DNA of 64,000 nucleotides from Ephydatia muelleri (GCA_013339895.1 JABACO010000006.1:4333542-4397541); one strand, 5' to 3'; numbered from the stretch's first letter, positions 24,933-36,744 are shown. Numbers and translations: made by a program. The notes: generated by a model not told the origin, from the letters alone.

Positions 24933-27048
24933 ATGGCCACTTGGGCTCTCTGGGCGTGCGGATGTGTAGCGCTCGCTTTTTATCGCGGTGAGTCAGAAGT
25001 GCATGTATACATTGGCGCAGAGGGATTACTGCATCTTTGCGCGCTTGCACGCGTGAAATCGCTGGTACTGTAGCATTACACTAACTGATGAGTGTACTCG
25101 CTAAAAATGCGCGGCGAGATGGCGCCGTTCCTTAATTCTCGTTCGCGGCCAGAACACGTGCGATCGACTGGACGTGAGCACGGGCACTAGCGCACGTACA
25201 TGTAAGCGCAAAATGCATCGCTTATCACCTTCAGAAATACGAAGATACGTGTGTTTATGGCGCGCATGACTTTACTCATGCTATACACTGCAGGTGCACT
25301 AATTAAGAATCAGCGTATTCATTTCACGCACTTAATATGTATATTGATTATTCATTTTATGTCGCTAACTCAATACTACTGAACATGTATGTGTTTAATT
25401 TTTCTTCGCCATAATCCATGGAGTACACCATATGCATAGCACCTTAACTTTGAGTCATGAAGGATGCAACATGTTTTTTTTAATGCGCAACGTGCTGTTT
25501 CTGATTTGCAGTTCCTTCGACATCTGCTGCATGCCAAAAATCCTCTGACTACAATCGTACATTGCTCGTCCCTCTACACGGAACAGCTGCCTTTGTTTGT
25601 AACGTAACAGATGCTGCAAAAGCACACCTGAACGTGATAATTGAAAATGATCCCTATTGGTGGCCGGGCATGGATATAGCTGGAATAGATCCGAAAACAG
25701 TCAATTCTAATAGCACGATAAACGTGACGATAAATGGCAACAATACTTCCCTCAACAAGACATCGATCGTGTGCAATTGCTACAGTTCCACTGAAAATAT
25801 CCCCACACCCACATTTGTAACAACCATCCTCATTTACGGTCAGCACTGCTATATATAATGTGCTCTTTTATAACCTTTTCATCCGGCAGATCCGCCTTCT
25901 CCTCCAACGAACCTGACCGTGACTGAAATCGTTGGCGCAAGGGTGAGCATCTCTTGGAGTGCTCCTTTTGCCCCATCAGGGGTGGCCCTGTGGTACCGCG
26001 TGAGGATCGCTGATCTCAGCAGCACACAGATCCCTACCCTGTACCTGTCCAACGCCACCCATTACGAAACGAGTCACCTAAACTGTCTCCAGTGTGAGAT
26101 CACGGTGGTAGCCGCGAATGAAGCGGGGGAGAGTGTTCTCAGTGACTTTGTGTTATTCAACAGAACAACAAGTAAGTGGAAAGATTATTAATTGACTGTG
26201 AATAATATGGGAACCGTGGTAGCCGCGAATGAAACGGGAGAGAGTGTTCCCAGTGACTCTGTGTTATTCAACAGAACAGCAAGTGAGTAAAAAGATTATT
26301 AAGTGACTGTAAATAATATGCAAACCCACCATCGTCACATGCAGCCGAGCCGACACTATGGCGTTCAGAACCACCATTAGGTAACTGTTATAGAGGAATT
26401 AAAAAATTGCGTACAGCTGTACATGTACTGCCTAATTAATTGTATACGCCAGTGTACCGGTACTTTATTACTGTCTATCCTTTAGGTGCTGTACCACTGT
26501 TGGTCTGTGTCGTTGTGGTTCCTGTTGGTGGCCTGGTCATTGTGGTGATCATCGCCATAGCAATTGTTGCTGTTGTAAGGCGCAAACGGACGAGGAGACT
26601 CAAGTTACAAGCACCGTGCCCTGCTGGTATGTTGATTAGATACTCTTAGTGTTCGCTTAACCGACCGAGTACGCATTGTCATAATAATTGCCGCTTTGTT
26701 GCCTCATGCATGGAGGCTGAAATATATAGCATTGGATGCATAAAGTTTAAATCAGCAAGTGTATGCGCCACGTGTGAGGGACTATATATTAAAGTACAGG
26801 ATCTTATGTATGCACTGAATCATTAAAGCATTATCTGCATGAGATCGAAAGTTGGATTTGTCTCTTCTAACTTTGCATGTTCCTTTCCCTTGTTTTAATA
26901 TGCACCCCTGCATTCACAAAAACTCGACCGTATAATATCTTGTCTTTCATTCGTGCTATTTCCAATAATTGCAGGGCAGACAGCAACCCAACGGGACCCC
27001 CGAGACACACCTGTGTCATTGAATGCCTATCAGACACCACATGCCTGA
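24933..27048 (+). CDS. Gene B, right-arm copy: Ig-FN3 type I membrane receptor
   Basis: Five exons in phase 1: 24933-24987 (signal peptide as in gene A), 25512-25838 (Ig-like, 327 nt), 25890-26171 (FN3, 282 nt), 26486-26626 (TM, 141 nt) and 26975-27048 (tail). Total 292 aa, no breaks. The FN3 domain (about residues 128-221) shows the usual signature: PPSPPTNLTV start, SWSAP, WYRV, and CEITVVAANEAGES near its end. TM about 225-252, nearly identical to gene A, followed by RRKRTRR. The short tail ends NAYQTPHA. Between the FN3 and TM exons lies a duplicated FN3 end (see 26102-26326). Presumably a surface adhesion or recognition protein; partner unknown. Confidence 0.82.
26102..26326 (+). repeat. 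112-bp tandem duplication spanning FN3 exon end and donor
   Basis: The last ~70 nt of the FN3 exon, its donor and ~40 nt of intron are repeated head-to-tail (26102-26214 and 26215-26326). The second copy keeps an open frame (AANETGESVPSDSVLFN) and a good donor (gcaa|gtgagt at 26282). It has no acceptor of its own, so it is a partial exon remnant, or a second 5' splice site. Also present in the left arm (about 10326-10560). Confidence 0.75.
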
Positions 27049-27334
27049 CTCCAGCACTGCTGCTACTGTATTCAATACAAGCACACATCTTAATGTCAAA
27101 AACTCCTCTGACTTGCAGACGTGCATGGTCGTATCATTGCATGGGTAGAGTATAGTTTTGTGCACGATGTGGCAATTATATAATTCCAATTTATAGCACG
27201 TGTGGATCAATTTTGAAGATTCTTTTCGCCTTAATGGAACTTTTACAGTAACATATTTCTATTGCATCATGCCCATTTTTTCACCAGTGGTGAACAGCCA
27301 TCGGCGTAAATCATGAAGAGTTGTAATGAAACCC

Positions 27335-27830
27335 ACCAAAAGCTAGCTAAAACAGCTAAACAAACCTTGCGCAGCTAGCTAAGCTAAAAATAAAAACAAA
27401 AAACAGCTAAATACAGCTAAATTATGGTTTTGTATTTTGCTATTATAATTATACTTTATTATTGATATTATAATTATACTTTATTATTGATATTAACTAT
27501 GTTAAACCATCATCATTATTTGTCCATGCAAGTCAGTTGGACAGGGTTGGTCGCGTTCGTGGCAATTTGAAATTAACTCTTTCACGGGCGGAAGTCAATA
27601 ATTGAACCAATTGTGGTGGGCGGGCCGTTGTGAAAAATTAAATTGCTTTTCTATTGTTAAGATATGTTATCCATTCAGATGATGATGTAACGTACATACG
27701 TACGTACGTAGGCATAGCGATTTTTTTTGCGATTTAGCGGCGCTACGTGATACTGGACATCGCTAGCCAAATAGCGGAATGCTGAATGGTTTTTTCCGCT
27801 AAGCGGTCGCTATTTAGCTAGCTGTTACAA
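27335..27830. mobile_element. MITE-like insertion in unit B (right arm)
   Basis: Mirror of 8820-9320, with ends aaaagctagctaaaacagct and ctatttagctagctgttac. It lies within about 1.2 kb present in unit B but not unit A, between two partial copies of a block that begins acatcttaa (27086 and 28318). Confidence 0.4.
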
Positions 27831-28880
27831 CTCTGCGTAAATGTGATATCAACCGTGGACGTGGGCCATGCATGATGTTGGCATTGCATTTGTATAATAC
27901 ATTCCTCCAGTTCATATACAAAAGGGTCACGAGTCAGAGATACTTTGTCATACATAAAATTGTATAAAATCAGTTGTAATCAGCATTGCGTGGTGATGTG
28001 AATAAATTTGTGGCCCAAAATAGGACAATACGGGGCATTTTCGGCAATATACACGTGTTTCGCAAAATGTATTCATGTGATGTGGGCCATGCACAACAAG
28101 TTAGGCGCCGTTATACTGCGTAGAATAAAAATTAATCAGCCACACCCGGCCAGTGCACCCTGTAAGTGATATGCTTACGTTGGATTACATCAGGCGATTT
28201 GGCACAAGTGTGCTACAAAAACGCAATTTGGCACAACAGGGTGGAATGATTTACATATTGTCCCCTATTCATCTAGCTAGTTTGGAGAGGAAAATAATTC
28301 AAAGGGGTTACATACTTACATCTTAAACCCAAAAGCTCCCCTGTCCCCTAGCCTGCACACGTGCCTATGTGCATCATTTACTTGATAGCGTTTGATTTGC
28401 ATGTATATGTAGTTTGCACCTTAACTTGTGCAGGATTGCATCACGCGCCATATTTACACGAAGAGGAAGACGTAAATCCCTTGCCAGTGGTACACACCAT
28501 CGGTGTAATGTGATACATATCAAAAATCGTATATGCATCTACATGTTTACACATGACCGTGAATTTTACTATCGCGTTTACTATCCGAGTTCATACAAAG
28601 CGTTAAGGGACACTTGGTCATGCATACAATTAATGACAATTAACACTGCATGTGAGATGCATGATGTAAATAAATGGGGGAATCCTGTGTGGATAATATT
28701 GGGAGTTTTTTTCTTTTTTTTTTTTTTCTGCATACTTGTACGTTTAATTGAAATCATCCCTAACTATAAACATGTCATGTGGTGCCAAGTATCTAAAGAC
28801 ACGTTTGATGTGCGTTGACTCAATTTAAAGCTGCACACACAAAAAGAGGATCGCGGATCACTGAGTACGCCTTTGCTCTT

Positions 28881-28946
28881 CCACAAGGCTGCGTTTATAG
28901 GGACGCCCTTTGTCCACAAGGCTGCGTTTATAGGGACGCCCTTTGC
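28881..28946. repeat. 33-bp tandem duplication (right arm)
   Basis: Two head-to-tail copies of a 33-bp block beginning ccacaaggctgcgtttatag. Unit A has a single copy (near 23261). Mirrored at about 7702-7768 in the left arm. Small duplication specific to unit B. Confidence 0.85.
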
Positions 28947-29504
28947 TTGCGCTATGATGGAATCCTCCTAGCCCCATCCTTGTGTATCTGCATTTGGCCA
29001 AAACCATTAAGCATGTCATGTTTATGTCATTGAACGAACTAAGCAATATTACTACCACGCGTGAGGGTGCTGACAACATACAGCGCTCCTTTTTTGACGT
29101 CAGAGTATTTACGACCTGCCTCTAATCTATATAGCAATATCCCTACAGCTGTATGCATTAATGGTACCAAAAACGTATCTAGTGCAGCACTGACGATCAA
29201 TGCTTTTTTTTTTTTGTTTTCTGCTTGTGTATTTTTTTTTAAAGAGGTATGAGACCCACTGGCACTGTTGCTGATAAGAGACTGTGCATGCCAGATATTT
29301 CTTACAGTACGTCACGCCGGTTGCCACGAGCTATGGACAGAGAATACACTGTACTCAGCATGTACTTGTGTCAGTTGTGGTTAAACACTGATACATACAT
29401 ATACAGGAAACAGCTACCAGCGCCGTTATAGCGCCTCAGAGGACCAAGACAAATCAGATTCGATGAGTTTAAAAAAGTAACAAGAAGTTTAGTCCTTTTG
29501 TGCT

Positions 29505-29786
29505 GTGTCTTGCCTATTGGAAGCTTCTGGAATCTTAGTGCCTACTGTACTGAAATCCATGATAAGTCTCTGTCAAACCACAGAGAAACAGTTTAATTTG
29601 GCAGCAATTCAAACTGCATTAAAACTTAGCTTTCATACAGATATAGAATTCACAATTATGCTGATTGGTACAAATTTGGGCATGCATCATGTTTTGAATG
29701 ATATAATTAAGTTCCCTATTGATGTCCAGTTTTATGAAACGTACTACATTGAACTCTTAGGAATGTATAGATTCTACTTTCACTGA
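29505..29786 (+). CDS. 93-codon open frame (right arm), unrecognised
   Basis: Right-arm copy of 6864-7145; it differs by three residues (for example E-A for E-D near the start). Lies in the unit B-specific part downstream of gene B, so it could be a separate small gene or a distal exon. A further open frame just upstream (29249-29431, MRPTGTVADKRLCMPDISY) follows a poly-T tract ending in aaag, which could be a splice acceptor. Confidence 0.3.
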   Translation: MSCLLEASGILVPTVLKSMISLCQTTEKQFNLAAIQTALKLSFHTDIEFTIMLIGTNLGMHHVLNDIIKFPIDVQFYETYYIELLGMYRFYFH

Positions 29787-30934
29787 TACAATTGACTCAT
29801 TTATTACGACGATTATACAACAGTTAAATTATTATAAGTACCTTATGATCAGAGAATTATTTTATCGAGTAACGAAATATCTTCTTTGAACAATAGTTAG
29901 TTTTGGTTCTCTGATTCATCTTTATGCATGCATTTGGGTTGCCGTCATTTAAATCACGCTTTCCACAATTATGCTAACCAATCCGTTCGTTGATGTAACC
30001 AAACTAGAACAGCAGCTAGAATGTTAGGGGCATTGACTGATCAAAGCTGGTTGGCGTAGCCCAACCTTCCGGAGCAAGCTATAAGGTCGGGCTACATCCA
30101 AATACAACAATAGACAGAGGTGAGCGATATTGCGAATGGTATTCTTAAGGTAACCTATAAACCTATCTTCATGAAAAATAGTTACTTGTTTGTTACATTC
30201 TCTGTCTAAACTCAGAAGGCACATACACTGTAGCCGAGGCAACATTTAATGCCCTAAAACATCACTGAGTACCTTAATTTATTACACGATATTGACGCAT
30301 TTATGCAGTCGACTGGATAACTGCTAAGGCGTCTGGTCACCAGACTATACGCGATGCTAGTGCACATCCGTGCATGCTGTGAGTCTGAATATGAGTTGAT
30401 TGCCCCTCAAGCTTAAACATTCCTCAGTAAAACATACATATGCATAGTCAATTCAGTATTCAAAACCTTCTGAAAAAAAAAAAACAGCCTTGCCATTACA
30501 TGCTCCCCTTTCAGTCCCTCGATCAAACATCAAGTTATGAAGTTAAGGCTCTTACGAATCGGACCACAGTTTGGTGGTGCATGATAAGAATTACCAAACA
30601 CAAGAAGTCTTCCTAGTAATTGTCTCCCTGGAATACACTCTTCTGGAGTATGTCGGTTTGCTAGCACATCTTTCACTCCCTGAAAGACACCTAATGTACA
30701 GATACTTATATAACTGTTGCCTGATAGATGTAACCAGCACTGTGCTCTTACGTCTGCTGCATCTGGTCCTGTCCTTTCCAACATGATATTAATACTTTTA
30801 GGTCATATCGAATCAGTGGTGCAAAGCCATGAGGTTTCTCACACCGATATGTCAAAGACATGTTTAGCTAGTGAGACTGCTCGTTTGATACGATAAGGGA
30901 ACGTGACTATTAGTGTCTACTTACATTAAAAATT

Positions 30935-31318
30935 ATGGAAGACTCTGGAGATATATATCAATTGGTGACAGAGAAGACCTATCCAGAGGGGGTGGAGCTG
31001 GCTGCACTGATCACTGAATTGCGGCTGTGTAGTTAAATATGTTGAACGTTTGAGATATTGCAATCGGAGTAAAATCTGGAATAAAGACGTCAGCAGGGAA
31101 ACTGTTATTGGTAAATGAAGTGTTCATTAATTAAAGCATTATATGCCATCACACAATTTCAACAACAAACTCCGGAGTCGAAGCAAATGACACTTTTCAT
31201 GATCTTTCGCTCACTTACCAAATGTATGAGTGGTGTTGAGACAAGTGGAAGACAGAGTCAAGAACACCTACCACAACTAACTAAAGTCAGTGATACTATT
31301 GAACCATGCATGAAATAA
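30935..31318 (+). CDS. Short coding-like frames upstream of 31342
   Basis: Two short frames look coding but cannot be joined with certainty. The first starts at ATG 30935 (MEDSGDIYQLVTEKTYPEGV) and stops at 31036. The second, 31115-31318, reads ALYAITQFQQQTPESKQMTL and ends in TAA. The first begins in the block that ends both tandem units, so unit A carries only its beginning (near 24629). They may be exons of the gene ending at 32043 or a separate small gene. Confidence 0.3.
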
Positions 31319-31341
31319 CAGTGTTATATAGGGGGAATTAG

Positions 31342-32043
31342 AATGAAGCATCAAGATACAGTATATTTACATGTGATGTGAGGAAAGTTATTACTGTAGA
31401 TGATGTTGAAAGTGTTGCCAACATTGTTCCTTGGTTACTTGGCAGGACTTGGGATGTAAACTGTGTAGACATCCATCTAGCTCATCCTCCAGCAGCAACC
31501 TGGTGGAGCAGAACAAGATCAAGAATTACAGTTACATATAAGTTTGCTTTCCATGCATACTCTTTCACACCTGTTGAGTTTGAAATTACTGGAGTCTGTG
31601 GTCCTCGCTCCATAACATTGCGAACACCACTGGAAATAAAAGCTCTCTTGCAATACCTTCTCCAAAAGTTCTCTGTTGCCATTCAGAGGAGGAAGGCAGC
31701 ATCAATTTGGGAAACCTTGCCTCCATCCTCCTCACCCATTGAATACATTTACGACAGTGTATTTACTAGCTCCTTATGCAATGCAAGTGCACATCAGCAG
31801 ATTGCATGCATGTTGAAAGCAAAACAACAAAGAATCACTATAGAATTTAGGGATGTATATCAACCAAAAGTAAACATTGATTGTGGTGTATTTTCCTGTC
31901 ATTTGCAAGTGCCCTCTATTGTGACAAACAATTCAGCAGTTATGTATTTAACAGTCAGATGCAAAAACAAACACTTCACTGTGTTTCCTGTAACAGTGGA
32001 ATACCACCACGGTGAGAACGATTGCTTCCAGGCAAGAGTTTGA
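31342..32043 (+). CDS. Unrecognised protein, 234-codon open frame (right arm)
   Basis: The frame is open from an AG (attag) at 31341 to TGA at 32043. No ATG occurs before residue 90, so it is probably the last exon of a spliced gene, or starts at a non-ATG codon (GTG 31378). The sequence includes WLLGRTWDVNCVDIHLAHPP and VEYHHGENDCFQARV at the C-terminus. It looks like a folded soluble domain with scattered Cys and no membrane segment; I do not recognise the family. Possible upstream exons are the short open frames at 30935-31036 and 31115-31318. A random open frame this long is unlikely at this base composition. Confidence 0.55.
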   Translation, partial: NEASRYSIFTCDVRKVITVDDVESVANIVPWLLGRTWDVNCVDIHLAHPPAATWWSRTRSRITVTYKFAFHAYSFTPVEFEITGVCGPRSITLRTPLEIKALLQYLLQKFSVAIQRRKAASIWETLPPSSSPIEYIYDSVFTSSLCNASAHQQIACMLKAKQQRITIEFRDVYQPKVNIDCGVFSCHLQVPSIVTNNSAVMYLTVRCKNKHFTVFPVTVEYHHGENDCFQARV

Positions 32044-32465
32044 TGTGTTCTGCATATGCCAGAATGCCAGTTTTACCAGTCTGTGATATGTAGATATAAT
32101 ACAGTGCAAGAAGGGTTTGAGCTCTTCCACAATGAGTATTGTGCTTTCTTAACAGTTGGGACAAAAGAGGAACAACTGCATGGCTGTGTACAAACAAATT
32201 CCATTGCAGATTGACAGTGTTGATGTGTACAGTATGTTGCTGTCACATCATTCAACCACAAAGCTATAGACCAATTAACAATGCGTTTTTTCTGTTCAGT
32301 GTTGAAAACCAAATCACACTGGAATAGTGTAAGACTCGAAAACCAAGCATAACGTACATGCATGTACATGTATGGGTCATGAGTGTGGAGATGGAGATGG
32401 GGTAGGCATGATCACCGTATCCCACAAATGACAAGTCTCTGATCCTGAGGCATAACAGTTGAGTG

Positions 32466-32876
32466 AGGGGAGGGAGCGGGGGGAGAGGGGGGAGGGGGGA
32501 GGGGGGGAGGGGGGAGGGGGGGAGGGGGGAGGGGGGGAGGGTGGAGGGGGGGAGGGGGAGGGGTAGGGGGGGAGGGGGGGAGGGAGGGGGGGAGGGGGGG
32601 AGGGGGGGAGAGGGGGGGGGGGGGAGGGGGGGAGGGGGGGAGGGGGGGAGGGGGGGGGGGGAGGGGGGGGAGGGGGGGGGGGAGGGGGGGGAGGGGGGAG
32701 GGGGGGGAGGGGGGGAGGGGGGAGGGGAGGGGGGAGGGGGGGAGGGGGGAGGGGGAGGGGGGGGAGGGGGGGAGGGGGGGGGGGGGGGGGAGGGGGGAGG
32801 GGGGGGGGGAGGGTGGGGGGGGGAGGGGGGGGGGGGGGAGGGGGGAGGGGGGGGGGGGGGGGGGGGATGGGGGAGG
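32466..32876. repeat. Homopurine tract, 411 bp
   Basis: A G/A tract of G runs separated by single A, mirror of 3868-4179 but about 100 bp longer, so this tract is the largest length difference I can see between the two arms. Confidence 0.95.
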
Positions 32877-33707
32877 ATCATCCAATTTCATCCCTCATTA
32901 CCGGTCCATAGTTAAAGTGACATGTACCTGCCAGGTGGCCAGCCAAGCAAACCGTTGTGAAATCAACAGTTACACATATCAAGAATTGAAGGAACATAAA
33001 AGGGGGTGCTAAATTGGTTTTCAGTAAAGAGCTATATACCTAGGGTATGACAATGTGTTTTGTTGTAGACTGAGAAGAGGGTAAAGTGTTTGGTCTCTAC
33101 CAGTTATGCAGTATGTGATCCTCACCTGCAATGCTTCACTCTATGGACTTTCTGCAAGTGAGAAACATACTAGAGAATGTGAACATGTTCTTGGTCCACG
33201 CATGTGCAAAGGGATACATGTCTATAGCAGAAATAAAATTAACAAACGACCCTTAGTATGTAATTTTTAAAGTGCTACTTTTTATGTCAATATAAACACT
33301 GACACATTATTGAAATGTTGCATCATAATTGGCATGCAGGAGTATTTTATCACGGTTGAGTGCTATACAATTTTAACTCCTCAAAGGGGTTTATTCTTGT
33401 GCTGTATGGACTTGCATTGGTTTTTAGCTACATAATATTGTCTGCAGTTGTGCACTTTATTACTTATCATATGTACAAATCTGTTGGAATAAAAATTGCA
33501 CTTAATTTATCTAGCTGGTTATAAACTATTTTACTTCATTATCCTGACCATCGAATAACGCTACACACCATCACGTGACCCGCTGCGATAAATGTATTGT
33601 CATACTATGTTTAATCGCGACCTGCTCAGTACTCCACTCGCAAACTAAATAGAAGTGCAAAGAACAGACCTTCTCGTTATGCGTTTGCGCATCAATAAGG
33701 TCAAAAG

Positions 33708-34366
33708 ATGCAACCGGCCCGTTGTTCTGATCTCATTGCATTGAATGCGGGCAGCCCGAAATGTATACATTGCGCACACTGTATAGTGATGCGAGCATAG
33801 GACCAGAGCATTGCACCCATGGAAACGTATTTCTCGATCATCATATGGCAACCATTGGGACTCATCATGTGCCGAGGTCTTACTAGTCCCGCCCCCTACT
33901 GAAACCGGGCACATTGCAACTACGGACAATATGTTATGCCCAAGACAGCACAAATACATACAGTTACTATGCATTTGACAACGCACCGTATACGTCCTGC
34001 TGGATAAAGAAAGCGGACGTTCGTTCGCGAGAACTTACATTCCACCGCATACTCGCAAGTATATTTATGATGCGGCTTGAAAGTCGGTCGTAAACCATTT
34101 ATTAATCCCTGCCACATGTTTGATTGTTACTACGATTTATGTACTAGGACGCTCAGGTCCCACTTCGAGCGACAGCAAGTGATATGTCGGACTACGGTGC
34201 GACGTCGAGAAGAAAGAGACAGTGCCCAGTATCAACACCAAGGATCACCTCTGACAGCAGAGATACGAGCGACGCAATCAAACCTCACGCTAGGTTAGCA
34301 ACTGACCGAGTGCACTGGTATAAGGGAAGTGTTTGTAAGCTCCGCGACGACGACGCGAATAAATAG
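33708..34366 (+). pseudogene. Right-arm copy of the 174-codon frame, broken
   Basis: Begins at the same ATG context (atgcaaccggccc) as the left-arm frame but carries several one-base indels, so no frame longer than about 70 codons survives. The last part is open in the frame MSDYGATSRRKRQ through DRVHWYKGSVC to DDDANK and stop at 34366. That C-terminal block, recognisable in both arms, suggests a real protein-coding ancestry. Confidence 0.4.
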
Positions 34367-34589
34367 TACTAGGATCACGAGGAGCAGCTGTCACAAAGTG
34401 GAAACACTCCAGCTTGTTGCTTTGCTCCATTAAGGTAGTACGGACAAGGGAAATAGCAAGGAGGAATTCTCTAAGCGATACATACAAGCCCGCGCACACA
34501 TGTAACAAGTGGGATGAGGGGGTAGTCCTGTTGGCTCACGTGAGCTTGTGTTTCGAGATAAACAGCGGCCGCAATCAGGCCACGTAGGC

Positions 34590-34906
34590 ACGGGGGGGGA
34601 AGGGGGAATCGGGGGGATCCATCCATCCTCCCCGTTCGATGGTTGAGTTCCGCCCCATCTTAGTTATCGTACTTTGCATCAGGCCCGAAGGCGCTTTGCG
34701 GCCCTTCCTACTCTCGTATTTGAACCATCGCGAGGGACCCATCTCTGAGGCCCGTAGCCAGGGGGGGATCGGAGGGCTCGATCTCTTTTTGACAGCGACA
34801 GCTCCCCTCCACCCCCCCCCCCCCCCCCCCACCTGGTTTGAATCGGCCGACAGCGATAGCAACCCCCCCCCCCCCCCACCCCACACCCCCACCCCCCACT
34901 GGTTGA
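34590..34906. repeat. Cluster of long G and C runs (right arm)
   Basis: Mirror of 1841-2155, with C runs near 34809-34831 and 34861-34895 and G runs near 34592-34616. Run lengths differ from the left arm, as expected for homopolymers that mutate fast and are hard to sequence. Confidence 0.85.
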
Positions 34907-35416
34907 ATCGGCCGAATTATAACCGGACCATTAGGCTACGGCCCTGTACCCCCCTACGTCCCGACAGTCCCTATAATCGACCCCCCCCCCAGCCAGACTA
35001 CCTGGCTAAGGGCCTGCCTCATAATACATGATAACTGATAATCGATAACAATCTTCCAAGTTGTTTACTCAGTGAAGATCAATTACTGTGACAATATGCT
35101 ACTCTACAGCTAGTATAACAATGCATTGCAATATGCTAAAAAAAGTTTTTTATTTTACATAATTCAATCGGCTAGTGCATTGGACCTCTGGCCGGTCATA
35201 TGTCCTTGCACGTGACGCGTTTACGTATATGTGGGAAACGGATATTTGTAGTGATCTAATTATTGGCTTGGAAAGACTTTACGGTTACATCATGTTGTAT
35301 ACGTAGCCACCTTTCCGTCGCTTGCATGTGAATCCAGTACAGCGCTCGCCAAATTAAGATGCGCTCTTATTGGATGAATTCACCTGTGGACATTGTTCCG
35401 TTACAATCATCGCAGG

Positions 35417-35525
35417 ATGGCGAATGAGAAACCTGGAAAACGACAATCAATACGATGGCAGAAGTGGATCCGGAGCTGAAAACAAATCCAACGAGCAGGG
35501 GCACGAGTGGGCATTCGTTTCTACT
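35417..35525 (+). pseudogene. Right-arm copy of the MANEKP first exon, frameshifted
   Basis: ATG at 35417 and the same donor (ctact|gtaagg at 35526) as in the left arm. Two one-base insertions and one one-base deletion relative to 1216-1323 make it 109 instead of 108 nt and end the frame early. Either a genuine allelic defect or consensus error in the assembly. Confidence 0.4.
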
Positions 35526-35990
35526 GTAAGGACAAGGGGGCGGGAAAGAGTGTGGGGGGGGGGGGGGGGGGGGGGGGGGGAGAGTTCTGTCCATCGAACA
35601 GTGTGTACGCCTGTGTGTATGTACTGTATTTACGGCTTACACCGATGTATCAAAAATGATTACGTATCATGGCGTTGGCGTACCGTGCTAAAATGGGCAT
35701 TAGTGCATTAGTGATCAAGGAGTGAAATCTCCCTGGGCGATTAACCCCCTCCTCCCCCCTCCACCCCAATGACTTTAGTTACATGTAACTGATTTGCCTT
35801 CCATTCCTCTGTATGTTCATTAAATAGAATAGCCCAATGCCACCCTCCCACCTGGAGTGGAGGTCTGTGATACGCCATCCCGTCCAATCCAGGTGTGGGT
35901 ACCAGTTGGTACGTACGAGAGAGCCAAGACTTGTATAGCAGTCCACAAAATCGTTTGTATTTTCATTATCAGGGGGTGGTTACCGTATAG

Positions 35991-36414
35991 GGGTATTTTT
36001 TGGGGTTAAATTTTCATGGTTTCTCCATATTTAAGTAGTTCGTGGTTTAAATTCATTTCATGAGCCTCGAAATTTTAATGACGTCACGCCCATGGACACA
36101 CCTACCCTTGTGCATGCATTTTCAGGTAAAAATGGCTGACTTTTCGAATGTATGAACAGTATAGATTGTGATTGTGCTAATGGGCCATGAGGATCAGGCA
36201 ATTCTGTATTTTGTCTCTTGAAGTAGCGAAATAAGGCCATACTGCGTTTTAGATTTTAGTCTTTCACAAAAAACAGCTGGAGTCCTAACGATACATGTAC
36301 ATGTAGCATACACGTGTTTATGGGCGTGACAAGGTAATTGCAAATGTTCGTGGGTTAAATTTTCGTGGTTTTAAAAAACCCACGAAAACCACGAAAATTA
36401 CCAGCTATACAGTA
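35991..36414. mobile_element. MITE-like element, right arm
   Basis: Mirror of 332-765: taccgtatag at the left end and ccagctatacagta at the right end, with cgtggttt-type repeats inside. Shared by both arms, so it was present before the arms separated. Confidence 0.65.
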
Positions 36415-36744
36415 TTTGAACTGTAACGAATTCTACACTCAACAACCACTAGTCCCGATCAATAAATGTGCCATTTTGGTAGGCAAGTAAACAGAAACTT
36501 ACTGAGGTACTTCTATGTATCAGAGGTGTTGCCTACCAATATGGCGGATCTCCATGGTAATTATTGATCATGGAAAAGGTCCTGTGACAGATGTGTCCAA
36601 TTGGAATGATTAGAAGGTGCCCCTCCTCTTGGCTAGCTCTCTAAGCTGTCCTATTTGGAATATTTGGGATGAACCTTGAGAAGCGTGAACCTTTCGTGTA
36701 CAGTCACGAAATTGTTGACAGTATTTTCTACTCTGTATTCACTT

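Larger units (their letters stand above)
27049..29248. other. Downstream part of unit B, no firm gene
   Basis: Holds the MITE-like insertion, a second copy of the possible distal tail exon (after acttgtgcag near 28435), the 33-bp duplication and poly-T runs. Several short open frames exist, but none is supported. Mirrored by about 7440-9600. Confidence 0.4.
24685..30985 (+). repeat. Tandem unit B, right arm
   Basis: Right-arm copy of unit B, head-to-tail with unit A. The A and B copies differ by many substitutions and indels, far more than the two inverted arms differ from each other, so the tandem duplication is the older event. Confidence 0.75.
20328..36744. repeat. Right arm of giant inverted duplication
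   Basis: Mirror of 1-16366. The match starts at the gtccactcc before a poly-T run and runs to the gtattcactt at 36735-36744. Here the arm is continuous with unique sequence on both sides (17367-20327 and 36745 onward), so this copy is anchored in its contig whereas the left copy ends at a scaffold gap. It carries gene A, gene B and the reading frame 31342-32043 in rightward orientation. Confidence 0.95.

Noticed and set aside
34639-35031. 130-codon frame through C runs (and 1730-2173 in the left arm)
   Set aside because: Depends on homopolymer lengths that differ between arms; Pro runs dominate.
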